NCBI GenBank assembly: GCA_000231825.2
Contig: JH720347.1
Location: forward strand, 124,001-188,000
Length of the DNA stretch: 64,000 nt
From: Tetrahymena elliotti 4EA
Lineage: Eukaryota > Ciliophora > Oligohymenophorea > Hymenostomatida > Tetrahymenidae
Direction: 5' to 3'
Of this stretch, positions 49,903 to 61,672 are shown in pieces. Under the pieces are notes generated by a model. The model was not told the origin of the DNA. It did no database searches and saw only the letters and a list, made by a program, of their open reading frames with translations. The translations under genes and the position numbers were made by a program. Numbering within the stretch: the first letter of the stretch is position 1; each line of letters opens with the position of its first letter.

Positions 49903-52858
49903 ATGGGAAACGTTTGCTAGAACTAGAGGGAACAAACAGTTTATGAAAATAGGGATAAAAGCCCAAAGAAACTTTAAGCACGCATGCCAAATAATTAAAA
50001 TTACAATTAATAGGATCCCACTTAATCTGAAATTAGGGAATTCATTACTGATTTAAATGCTGAAATAAATAATGAGTAACAAGACATATACATGTCATCG
50101 GAATTCTAGAGAGCATCTCAAAAGATCTCTATTAGCGATTTTAAGCTTGAAAAAGTAAAATAAATAAAATGTTTTCCTTAGCGATAGATAAATTTCCTTT
50201 TAACCCAGTTATTTGAAAAAAAATTATATAAAACATTAGGTTTTAGGTAAAGGGTCATTCGGTAAAGTAATGCTTGTTACTCACTTATTAGAATGTAAAT
50301 ACTTAAAAAATAATAAAAAAATTCTAATACAATCTCCCTTGTAATATTTTTATTTAATATTTTTTTGTAATTAGAAAAATAATATGCTATGAAAGTTCTT
50401 CTGAAGAAAAGTATTAAAAATGAAAGATAGAAAAGACATACATTGACAGAGAGATAAATATTAGAAAAAATTGATCATCCCTTCATTGTGAAGTTGCATT
50501 ATGCATTTTAAACTAATGAAAAACTCTATTTAGTCTTAGATTTTATGGTTGGTGGAGAACTTTTCCATCATCTTAAGAAGTATGGCAAATTTTCTGAAGA
50601 AATTACTCGTTTTTATGCAGCATAAATTGTAATTGGTTTGGAGCACTTGCATCAACATAAAATTATATATCGTGATCTCAAACCAGAAAATATTTTATTA
50701 GATTAAGAAGGAAATTTGAAACTAGCTGATTTTGGTTTATCAAAAATTGGAGTTGATTGTAATTATTTTAAAAGCTATTATCTATCATAAAATTCTACCC
50801 TATATATGTTAAACTTATAGCCATTTATAATATTTTTGTTCTAGAGCAATCCTAAATTCAAAATGAGTTAGACAAAAATATTTATTTTATTTTCTTCATA
50901 ATCAAATAGAAAATGCACCTGCTCACAGCTTATGTGGAACACCAGAATACCTGGCTCCTGAAATAATTACAAGCAGTAAATCCTTTTAAATTACTTTGAG
51001 TTGTTAATAATAGTATTTAAAAATTGCTTTTTCTACTTTGTTTATGAGTTTAGTTAATTTTATTTTATTTTTAATGATAAAAATAGAAGTAGGACATGAC
51101 AAGACTGTAGATTGGTGGAGTTTTGGAGCTTTAGTGTATGAAATGCTCACTGGATCTCCTCCTTTCTATTCTAATAATAAAAAATAGATGCTTCATAATA
51201 TTATTTATGTATGAATATTTTAATTATTACGAATATTAGAAATACTTATATGCAATTTAAAAATTAAATAGAAACCTATTCCTATTCCAAAGAACTTATC
51301 AGATGTTGCTAAATCCCTTCTGCAATAGCTGCTAGTTGTTAATGTAAATAGGCGAAAATTATTTTTTAAATTAAGTTTTGTAATAATATTTTTTAGCCTA
51401 AAAATAGATTAGGATACGGTGATGAAGGAACAAATGATGTTAAGAATCACCCATTTTTTGCCTAGATTGATTGGGAAGCAATGAAATAAAAGAAAATAAA
51501 AACTCCATTAAACATAAAAGTCAATGATAATAGAGATACTAAATATTTTGATCCCTATATTCTTAAATAATAAGCATAGGATACACCTGTCTCCTATAAT
51601 TAAGATTTATTCAAATTTTCTTAGTTTACTTATAATAAAAAGTAATTAAAATTTATACAAGCCCAAATTATTAATTTAATTTTTCTCAATTTACTTACCT
51701 AATAAAATTAGAATTGAAGAAGTTCAAATGGGAGAAATAGTGAGAAATGATTCAAGTGAATTTTTTGATTTATAAGGAATGGGTGTTAAAAATAAGAATG
51801 GAAAATAAGAAAATGGAGAAGAGGAAGAAAATAGTGAAATACAAAGAGAAAAAATGTAAGAAGTAGAGAAAGCGATATAAAATTAAACATTCTCATCAGA
51901 TGGAAAAAATATTGATTAAGACATGAATTAAAGTTAATATTCATCCTTTTAGGATTAAATTTAATAAGGTGATCAGAGTAACTAAGAATAAAAAGAAAAG
52001 TAATATTCTCAAAAATCCGATCACAATGATTAAAACGAATAAATAGTTTTTTAGCCTTAAATTTATAAAAATCCTATGATGCAGCAAAATTAAACAAAAA
52101 ATCAAAATTGCAATCAATAAATTTAGATTGAACAAAATACACAAACATAAATCAATGAAAAAAAATCAAATTCTATTTAATATGATGAGACAAAATAGTT
52201 GGTTGATGATAGTAGTCTTTTATAAAGTTCAACACCTAAAAATACAGATAAATAGTCCTTATTAATTCAAGGGGAAAATAATTCAATTTTATAAGACTAA
52301 TAACAAGTAAATTTTTTTAAAACTAAAATATTTTATTAAGTTGTTTAATTTTTATAGTAAAACAGGTCATTATCGATATAAAATAATCAAATATTAAGTT
52401 AGACAGAATATTAAGCTGATAAAAATTAAGATATTTAATAGAATCAATTAGAATCTTAATCTCATAATTCTTTATTAAGTTAAGATCACAATGAAGAAGA
52501 AAACGCTTTAATTATTTCTTCAAATTAAAATAATGAATAAAGTAAAGAAGAAATACAAAAAGATTAAGATACTTATTAAAAATATGATGAAGCTGAAGGA
52601 CAATAAACAAATTTTGAAATATTGAACAAATAATAATTTTCAAATGAAGATATTTAAAAAAATGAAAATTTAACTGAAGAAAAGAATAAACTCTCACTTT
52701 CTTTGAATTAAAATAATGAATAATTAGATAATATATCTACTAACCATGAACTATAAACCAATGAAGGAAATAATAATTCACCTTAAAACTTTAGTCTAAG
52801 CTAAAATGATAAAACAAATAATTTAAATCCTGAAGAAGTAGTTTAAAATATCCATTGA
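49903..52858 (+). CDS. AGC-family Ser/Thr protein kinase with Gln/Asn-rich tail
   Basis: 763 aa from nine exons, all in phase. Introns: 50155-50239, 50295-50374, 50759-50909, 50976-51086, 51209-51271, 51344-51396, 51642-51711 and 52307-52357. MGNVCQ at the start fits an N-myristoylation site. Kinase motifs: [44 protein letters not shown], the T-loop [32 protein letters not shown] and HPFFAQIDW. The HRD motif reads YRD, the usual AGC form. After the kinase, DTPVSYNQ resembles a turn motif and FSQFTY is a complete AGC hydrophobic motif (FxxF[S/T][F/Y]). PKA lacks that phosphorylation site, so S6K/PKB/PKC-like regulation is favoured. The last ~370 residues are low-complexity Gln, Asn and Ser. 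Confidence 0.92.
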
Positions 52859-54035
52859 TTGTTTTCAAAAACATTAACTTATCAATAAATATTTAGTTTC
52901 TAAAGGAAATAGTTCTAATTTAAATTATAAAATCTTTTAATCCTTTAAAAAAAATTCAAAACAGTTGATTTTGCAAAAACAAAATTTAACTAAAAATAAA
53001 AATATTATTAATCTTATTTTTCTGATCCGTTTAGTACTTCCTTGAATAGTTTATATAAAAAATACACTTTGGAGGTAGCAACTAGCTTACATAATTATAG
53101 AAATAAAAACATACATTATTTGCCCTATTTTAATAAATAATTAACTTCAAATTTCTGTTTATTTTACATATATTTTATCATGTTTCACTTTATTTTAAAA
53201 AATTAATTTTCAATTTTCTTTAAATAAGATTAATATTTCATCAAATATGTTTGTTCAGGATTTTTATTTTTCATTTTTATTTATATTTTTCATTTTCAAA
53301 ATAATAATTATATAAATATTATCTAAAATAAACATACCTTAAAAATAAATAAATATTTAATTACCCCATTCACTCAGACCTAGTACCTTGTATTTCACAA
53401 AATATGATTAAGGAGTTTAGAAAAATAACATTTCGTATTCTTTTGATTTATTGTAAGAATGCAGTAAAAAAATAAAAAGTTATAGGTATCTATTTTTAAA
53501 AGATAAATAAAACTACAAAATATGAATTTATTTATATTTTCTTTGACCATGTTTTTATTTTTGAAAAATAGATTTTAAATTCTCTCAAATCAAATAAAAA
53601 ATGTACAAACAGAAATATATTATTATTAGATAAAATCATGGTATAAATCTTAGAAGTTTATTCTTTTACATATTCTTATATTCATCTATTTCTCTTTTGT
53701 TAGATTATTAGGATTATATAATTTATAAAGGAAATAATAAAAAATCAATTTTTTTATATTATAAATTAACAAATAATTTAGCTTGTTACATTCTTTACAA
53801 AGGAAAAATGTAAAATGTAAATATTTACAAATAGATTATTATCAACACTAAGTTAATGTTACAATAGTGGAAAAGACAAATAAATACTTTAATTAGGATT
53901 TTTAATGTTTTTTCTAAACTGATTTTTCATTTAATTATAACTCAGTATTTAATTATGAATATTATTTTTTCATTTAGGATAATAATTAAAGTAAATTAAT
54001 TTTTAATTTAATTTCTTTACTATTTATGAAGATAC
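52859..54035. other. Intergenic, 1.2 kb
   Basis: AT-rich spacer between two plus-strand genes. A slightly GC-richer patch at about 53020-53100 has no recognisable RNA structure. Nothing else. Confidence 0.45.
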
Positions 54036-56930
54036 ATGGATACTTAAATTCCTACAAGATGTCTAAATAAGCTTCAAGCTTTAGGATAAGATGATATAGA
54101 TTAAAATTAAAATAATTTAATTAAAGATTCTAATTAAAATGATTCTAATTTTCATCATAATTAGAATCCTGAATATTAAAAAACTAAATAGTAGGAGTAA
54201 AAAATAGTAAATACTAAGTTGAACAATAATTTTGTAAGCTAGTTAAATGAGGATGATGAAAAGAGCAGATGTTCTTTTTAATAAGATAGAGAAAACACTT
54301 TAGATAAGAGTTAGATTATTGCATTTTAAGGGGCTGACGGAGATAGTATAATTGAAGGTGATTTCTCAAAAAATTATTTACAATACTCAAAAAATATGAT
54401 TGGCCAATCTAATATTGAAGATTAAAAATAATATATTTTCAAAAATATTGATGAAATGCAAATAAATGAAGTAAATGACACATAAAATAAAATAAATAAT
54501 GATTAGTTAAAGGATTAAGTGAAGGAAGATGAAACATAAAAATATATTGAAAATACTTTTAAGAGTTTAATTGCTTCTTAAAAATAGCATATTTAACAAT
54601 AACTATAAGAATAATAGTAGTAGTAGTAGTAATTATCACATGATTGTTATGAACCTCCATAATGCAGAATATGCTTAGAAGTAGAGGAAGATGATGAAAA
54701 TGTAAACAACAAATCATAATAAGGTATCTTCTAAAATATGTCAAATGTGTAGATGGAATACACTGAGGGAAAAACTATAAATAAAAAACTAAAAAAGGGG
54801 CCGTTAATGAGCCCTTGTAAGTGTTCAGGTTCTTCTAAATATATACATGAAAAATGCATAAAAGAATGGATTTAATAAACTTATGCCGATATTTCTTAAG
54901 CTTAGTGTGAAATTTGTAAACAAAGCTACGTTCAAAGATTTTAATTTGAAAAAAAATTTAATTGCAGCCATATTTATTTTTGTTCTCATTCAAAAGAAAA
55001 AATAATAGCCTTTTTTATATGGCTAATATTATTTCATTTTTTTATCATCACAACAATCCTCATTCTGGTTGATATTTTTGCATTTGATCAAGAAAACAAT
55101 ATCTTTATAAAGACTAAATCCAAAATAGCTAAATATATAGTACTTTTGATTGACATTTGCATTGATATTGCTTGCTTAATAATCTTTAAAAAATACTTGA
55201 TTAATCTTTTTAAGACCAAAAAGCTTATTGATTGGTAAATCATGAATTTTACTAAGCATCCTAAAGAAAAGCATCCTAAATTAATTGAAAAATACTGTGA
55301 AGGGAAATAGAGTAGAGATGCTAATTCAGTTTAAAATAAAAATTTACAGTTACAACTAATGATGAATAATACAATAGATAATAAAGCTAATAGTCTGCAT
55401 AATGCAACTCATGGGTAGTCAAATGGATTGAATTAATCATAAATTTGTAGACCTGCCAACAGTATTTTTAATTCACAAAAAATATAAAGAAATAATAGTA
55501 ATTACTTATAAACTGTTAATTTTTTTGCTAATATGGGAGTTAGTGAAAATATTCTAAATGATTATATTAACAATTAAGAGCTACGATTCGATGATTAGTA
55601 AATTCCAATAAAAGGTTAAGGTAATATAATTTTTAAAAAATGCACCTCTCAAGAAGATGGAAGCTAAGAAAAATCTATAAATAATTAAGACTAGTAAGGG
55701 AGCTTAAAGTTGAATTCTTCATTAAAAATTAAAATACCTTCTCCAGTGAATAATAGTCACCCATTATTTTAAAATATTACACCCAGCGAAAAACTAACTA
55801 CTAGAAAAGAATCTAATAATTTCTTAAGTTTACCTTTTGATGAAAGGTCTCCTGATAAGCTGAACGGATTCAGTTCTTATTTTGGAAAAGCTGAAGATAA
55901 AAGCCCTAAGAAATATCCTCATTAGAAATGGTAAAGACATATATTTTTTGCCAAAGATTAACCTTATGAGATAATAGTAAAACCTTCAGAAAGTTTAGAA
56001 AATATGCAAGGGGAAGTAAATCAAAATATAATAAATATTAAAGAATTAGAAAATAGTAATTTTATTCATAGAAACCCAGATAATTAATCTTTGAAAAGAT
56101 TTTTTGACAGTACGCTCGAATCCTCGAATTAGGAAAAATCAAGAATTGAAAATATCCAATAAAAATAGGCTGAAAGCTTTACTAAATTGAATGGCGAAGA
56201 AGTATCTAATAAAGCTTAATAAAATTAAGACAAAAAATAATTATTTAGAGTATGTGAAAGTATAGAATCGAGTAGTGATGAAAAAATTGATGTTAAAAAA
56301 ATAAATAATGAAAGCAGCAGTAAATAGTAATAAACTGAATAATAAGAAAATAAATAAGTAGCTATTGCAATTTAGATCAGAAAATAAATTCCAAAACCAG
56401 CAAAATAAGCCACTAGTTAGAAAAGACTCCAAAATATATTATACGAAAAAATACAAAAATAAAATCCATAAATTGGATAAGAAATTTTGCAAAATTAAAG
56501 TTAATTAAATTAAAATTGTAACATCAGTCATTAAAATTCGAAAGAAAATCCTGGCTAACTTTTTAGTTCTCTTAATACTTAAGCTTAAACCTAAGGAGTA
56601 GGAGATAGCCAAAAAACTTAGATTAACAATAAATCATTTTTGTCATCTAACCATGTATCTGTTTAAAACTTTATATCTAGAACTAAGTCAAATGAGTCAT
56701 TAAAAGAAAATAATAATTCTAGTTATAAAAATGAGAGTAATGAATAGAATACCTAAAAATAAATAAATCTTAATTTAAAACATATTAACTAATATTAAAC
56801 TCTTGAAACATAAGAATCGGGAATACAAAAAAATGATAAGTATCAACAAAAAGATAAATAAAATGAATTACAAGTAAACATTTAGTAAAATAAAGAAGAT
56901 AATATGCAAATAGAAAGTTTAGATGTGTGA
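54036..56930 (+). CDS. RING-CH (MARCH-type) membrane E3 ubiquitin ligase
   Basis: Intronless, 965 codons (964 aa) to TGA 56928-56930. An acidic/Gln-rich N terminus includes a run of glutamines spelled TAG (about 54614-54630). The RING-CH domain spans about 210-300: C210 and C213 (CRIC), then a long loop, C261 and C263 (PCKCSG), H271 and C274 (HEKC), C291 and C294 (CEIC). Cys in the fourth and His in the fifth ligand position define the C4HC3 RING-CH class. Two TM segments follow (FFIWLILFHFFIITTILILV; YIVLLIDICIDIACLIIF), as in MARCH proteins, then a ~560-residue Ser/Asn/Gln-rich cytosolic tail. Expected to ubiquitinate membrane proteins. The start is the in-frame ATG MDTQIPTR; an earlier ATG at 54025 is in another frame. 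The frame stays open beyond the stop. Confidence 0.85.
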
Positions 56931-56966
56931 CCAAAATAAAAAAAACAAGCAAAAAAGTTAGAAAAA

Positions 56967-57359
56967 ATGGTTTAAAATAATAATAAATAAGTATGTAAAA
57001 ATCAAAAGATACCTTAATTAAAATTTTATTTAAGAAAATAAAAATATGATATAAATAAACATTAGTATAATAATTTAACTCCTGTAAATATTAGCAAAAC
57101 AAAGATAAAATGCAAAAAGAAACTAAATTAGATTAATAACAAATAAACATATAAATAATCAACAACAAAAACTATTTAGAATGAATTTCCTAGTAAATAG
57201 AATATAGAATAGTTTTGCTAATTCATTAAGGAAATAAACTAATAAAATAATCAACTAGGGGAACAGTTAAAAAAATTACTATTAAAAAAAGCAAATAGAA
57301 AAAGAAATGCATCTAGAGAGTATAAGCAAATGATAGCAAATAAACAGTACTAGTAATGA
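56967..57359 (+). CDS. Open frame after the RING-CH stop: extension or separate small gene
   Basis: 131 codons from ATG to TGA (130 aa), rich in Lys, Asn and Gln, with a helical end (GEQLKKLLLKKANRKRN). It begins only 36 bases after the RING-CH gene's TGA and is exactly in its frame, with no other TGA between. Such a short gap is improbable for a separate Tetrahymena gene. It may be a continuation of the upstream protein (readthrough, an unrecognised intron or a base error at the TGA) or a chance open frame in an A-rich 3' UTR. No domain is recognised. Confidence 0.4.
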
Positions 57360-57591
57360 ATTAAGAAATAAAATACAAAGAAAACAAAATATCTAAAATA
57401 ATTTTAATTAAAAATCAATGAACTAATTAAAAAGTAAAAATTATCCTTTTTATTAGTGTAGATTCAATTATTAATTTATATTCTATTAACACTCTTAAAG
57501 CCAATAATAAATTTATAACTCAACATGTTAAAAATTACTTAAAATTTTATTAGTGGCTAATTTAGTGATTATTTTAACATTTTAGAATAAA

Positions 57592-58416
57592 TCATCTAAA
57601 TCTATTCATATAACTCTATTTATCTAAGGCATTTTATAATGCTTTTTCTTCTGTCATTTTATATTCATTTTGTTTTTATTCTCTTTCGTAATTATGAGCT
57701 TACACCTTTTCTTGTTTTTTCCTCTAAAAATCTTCTTCTCTGGCTTTAGCTTTTTAAAAACTATCTCCTCCCATTAAAAATTCTTCATCATAATCGTCAA
57801 TTCCTGTGTTATCACGACCTCCATTCAATTTTTAATTTTGCATTCTTTTCTTTTCTAAAATAGCTTCTTTACCTACTTTTTTAGGTACCAACTCATCTAA
57901 AAGCTCTTCTTAATTTTTTCTTTCTCTTCTTCTATCATATTTATCTTATTCACGCTTAGACTCTCTTTTGTTTTCTCTGTCATATTCAACATCATTTCTA
58001 GTCTTTCTTTTATCTTTATCATCATCATTCTCTCCTTATTCCAAACGAATAGCTTTTCTAAGAGCCTTTTTGTGATCTGTTTCATCATTTTTAAAATCAT
58101 ACATTTAATTCACTCCATTTAAAGCTTCTTGATATTCTCTATATAATTTAGATACCTCAGTATCTTCATTTTCTAATTTCCAAAATGATTTTTTTTTCAA
58201 GAGTTGCCCATACTTTTCTTCTAATTTTCCTTCATCATAATAAATGCTTGATAGATCTTTCTTATTCCATTTTTTTACAAATTTTTTGAAATATTTTCTC
58301 TATTTACTTGTGCTTAAATCATCAAAGTATTTATTTTTTTTCTTAATTAGCCAAATGCTAAATGTTTTGTTCTTTATAAAAAAGTCTTCTTCACTTATTT
58401 TTTTAGGTTTCTCCAT
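57592..58416 (-). CDS. SCI1-like Lys/Glu-rich nuclear protein
   Basis: Intronless, 275 codons (274 aa). The N terminus (about 8-60) contains DFFIKNKTFSIWLIKKK, KYFDDLSTSKQRKYFKKFV and KKWNKKDLSSIYY. This resembles the conserved block of plant SCI1 (style cell-cycle inhibitor 1) and related eukaryotic proteins, in which a WL..EK..YF..L....R..F..FV..WN..KL...YY pattern recurs. The remainder is highly charged (DRENKRESKREQDKYDRRRE) with helical sequence and a conserved-looking FLMGGDSFQKAKAREEDFQR. A nuclear role is inferred; the family's biochemical function is poorly known. It converges on the RING-CH locus. Confidence 0.72.
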
Positions 58417-59060
58417 TTATAAATATATTATTTATGTCTAAATTTGATAAAATTGAAATCAATTATTTAATTTCAAACAAATTTTTATCAAATTAAAGAG
58501 GGTTTTCACAAAATAAATTCCAACAACTATAAAAGCAAGCACAAATAAAATAGAGCTTAAATTTGTTGATTTAAAAGATTTTGATAAAAATAAATATAAA
58601 TTTTTTATATGAATTGATTTTAATAAAAAACATATTGGTTAACATTCTTTTTAATTAAATTTTTTATTTTTAATCCCTAAATTTGATTCTTAAATTAATA
58701 AATTCAATGTTTTTATCAAATTTAATTACTAATAAAAAGTTAACAAATCATTTAATTTTAAAATTTTGTTTTAGTAAGTTTTAAATTTCATGAAGAAAAT
58801 ATTTTTTTAAATTAGAAATAAATAACCTAATTTACATGTACAAACGGATGGCTACGTTTTTGGCTTCTAAATTCTATAAAGATATTGTGATAGATATATT
58901 GCGTAATAAATGATAATTTATTGAATCATTCATAATATTTGGAAGAGAAAGATATTTTTTTAATTTAGATATCTGAAAGATATCATCAAAAACAATTAAT
59001 TAAAAAAAAAAATCTGATCAATTAAAAAAAAAAGTAAGATATTAAGTATAGTTTGTTAAG
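58417..59060. other. Divergent spacer, 0.64 kb
   Basis: AT-rich DNA between the starts of the SCI1-like gene (minus) and the cytochrome b5 gene (plus). It should hold both promoters; no element is identifiable. Confidence 0.45.
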
Positions 59061-59399
59061 ATGGCTGACAAGAAAGAAATTACATACTAAGAAGTTGCTA
59101 AGCACAACAAAGCTGATGACTGTTGGGTTATTATTGATAATGGAGTTTATAATTTAACTGAATAAATGAAGACTCACCCTCCCGGCCCATTCATGATTAA
59201 GCTTTTTGCTGGTAAAGAAGCTACTTGGCTTTTTAAGAGAGTTCTTTTACACTCTGAAAAGGTTTTCAAAAATAAAGAAAAATATAGAGTTGGTACTCTT
59301 AAGAGAGTTGAAGGTGAAAAGATCCCTAACAATGCTGAATCATTCATAGTATTTGCTGTTGTTATTGCTCTTCTTATCGCTTTCTTCTTATTCAAGTGA
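59061..59399 (+). CDS. Tail-anchored cytochrome b5
   Basis: Haem electron carrier, intronless, 113 codons (112 aa). The b5 fold is recognisable: ITYQEVAKHNKADDCWVIID, GVYNLTEQMKTHPPGP and the second haem-ligand region RVLLHSEKVF. The first ligand motif is HPPG instead of the usual HPGG; both haem histidines are still present. The C terminus is a single hydrophobic helix (IVFAVVIALLIAFFLF) followed by Lys, a typical tail anchor for the ER or outer mitochondrial membrane. Known partners are desaturases and reductases. Codon usage (AAG, GCT, GTT, CTT; few TAA/TAG) is that of a highly expressed gene. The opposite strand is open too, but only as a shadow. Confidence 0.88.
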
Positions 59400-60582
59400 A
59401 GCAAATATTTTCAAAATAGAAAAATGTTGAATTATTAATTTATGGCTTAAAATAATACATATTTGTTAAATATTATCTATTAAAATCAGTTAACATATTT
59501 TTTTTAGCTTTTCAACATATTTTTAACTTTAATAACTTTAAAAATAATTTTCTTTCTTTGTATCTAATAAAATCCTTGTCATTTAAATGGCTTTGAGAGT
59601 TTTTATTGGTATTTTTAAAACATTAATCAATAAGATTTTCAATAAAAACTTTTTTATGTGATTCAATGTTGATTTTGTATTTTTCCTCCAAAAGTAATAT
59701 TCTCTTTGAAACACGTAACTTAAAAAATTATTACCTGTTTTACTTGTTTAAAAGTGTAAATTATCTATGTACATTCCTTTAAAAATTACTAATAAATTTA
59801 TGAGTAACAATCCTAAGTAAATTCTGTTTAATTAAATTGAATAAAAACAATAAATATTTAAAAATATAAAAGTTTTAAAATAATGTTGATTAATTTATTA
59901 AAAAAAGATAACATTTTTAAAAAATGAATAAATCCTAACTTTAATGGTATTTAATGTAATCTATCTACTACCATCTATCATCGAAGATATTTTACAAATT
60001 TAATATCTTATTTGAAATATTTTTTTTATATTCAAAACCATCTTGATTAATTTTTTTATTTTTGATTATTTATGGTAAAATACAAAAAACATAAGCTCTT
60101 TATTTTATTATTTTTGAGTTGTCTATTAACAAAAAAAAATACAGAAATAGCAATAAATGATAAAATATAATCACTTTAAACAATTCTAATTTTTAAAAAA
60201 AAGCTTTAATATGTTTATAATCAAAATAATTTTTCTATTTTTTTAAATAAAACAATCTTAATTTTTAGTTGACAAAAAAATACTTATTTTATAGAAATTG
60301 AGATTAAATTTTAGATTCTCCAATATATTTTTTAAGCAGAGATTATAAATTACTATTAACTTTAAATAGATAAAAATTACAAAATTTTAATGAGATAATT
60401 AGGTATAACAATAAATATATAAATATATAAAAATGGCATTTTTAATTTTTAGAAAAATGTTAAAGAAGTTTAAAATCATTAATTAATTACTTAAAGTTTA
60501 TTATTTCAGAATAATAAATATTAAAACTACTTATTTTATTGTTAAGTAAGTATTTTTGTAATTATAAATTTATTTTGTTCTT
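59400..60582. other. Intergenic, 1.2 kb
   Basis: AT-rich spacer between converging genes. No feature seen. Confidence 0.45.
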
Positions 60583-61173
60583 TCAACGGATAGATCTAGT
60601 TGACTTTACTTCACTTTTTTTTCTTTTAACATCAATACGCTTTCTTTGAAGGTCTTTTGTTTCTGCAGGTATAAGATTAACTCTTTCTTTTTCTGGAAGA
60701 GAACATTCCCAAACTATTTATCTTAACTTTTCTATGGCTTCTCTTAAGTTAGAATCTTAATCTCTTCCTGCTTAGCATTACAGAATCATAAAATTATCCT
60801 GATTTATATATTATTAATATGTAGATTTAAGTCTTTTCTTCACATCATCATTTATCCACTTTGCAGTATCTATATTAAATCTGATTTCAGCTTTGCTATT
60901 TGTTTTATTAATATGCTATCCTCCTGCACCTGAACTTTTACTATATCTGATTTCTAAATGCTCTTTAGGGATACAAATATCTTTTAAATTTAGCTAAATT
61001 GTATCAATTTTGAGATTATTTTCATATTTTTTGAGCTCCTCTTCTAATCCATCTTTGCTTTTATGCTATTCAAGGATAGAATCAATATCTAATTATTTCG
61101 GTCTCTTACTAAATCCAAAATATGATTGCTGATAAAATTATTTAAAGCTGAAAGTCTTTATGATGTATTTCAT
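60583..61173 (-). CDS. ICT1: ICT1/MRPL58-type peptidyl-tRNA hydrolase (release-factor family)
   Basis: Class-I release-factor-fold hydrolase that frees peptides from stalled mitochondrial ribosomes; in animals also a large-subunit ribosomal protein. Intronless, 197 codons (196 aa), close to human ICT1 (206). The catalytic GGQ lies at residues 84-86 in SKSSGAGGQHINKTNSKAEI, followed by RFNIDTAKWIND. The family's basic C-terminal tail is present (RKRIDVKRKKSEVKS) and codon-recognition domains are absent, as expected for ICT1. The first ~25 residues (MKYIIKTFSFKQFYQQSY) lack acids and suit a mitochondrial presequence. The catalytic Gln86 is encoded by TAG (60918-60916). Confidence 0.9.
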
Positions 61174-61672
61174 GAAATAAATTTAAATTGGTAAAATGCT
61201 TTAATTTGAGTAAACTAAATAATTTATTTTTTAGAATAATATTAAGAAATTTCGATATTATCAAATAGCAAAGGAGAACTAATTTAATAAAACAAAAAGT
61301 TTATATTTTTATTAAAGAATTAACATTTTTATACACAAAATTTATTTGAGATGAATTATTTGAAAATTAAATCAAAATAATTTTTGTTTATTTTTTTTAA
61401 AAAAATGAAAAAGAAGGTTAAAATTCTACTAAAAAATAATCATTTTAATTTCTGATTAAGCTATTTTAATTTTTTGTATTTTTTTCGCTCCTAAAATTTA
61501 TTATTTTAATTTAAAAATTATTGATAGAATTAAAAAGAAGATACTGTGTAAAATTATATGCATAATTATTAAAATCTAATTGAGTTTGAAATTTTATATT
61601 AAAAAAGTAGCAAATTTTAGTAGACCCAAAAGAGCATATTAATAGCAATTAAAGGGTTCATTCGTTATATAC
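61174..61672. other. Divergent spacer, 0.5 kb
   Basis: AT-rich DNA between the starts of the ICT1-type gene (minus) and MUS81 (plus), presumably with both promoters. No element identified. Confidence 0.45.

Noticed and set aside
59174..59404. Minus-strand 76-codon open frame
   Set aside because: It is the antisense of cytochrome b5, whose biased codons leave the other strand open.
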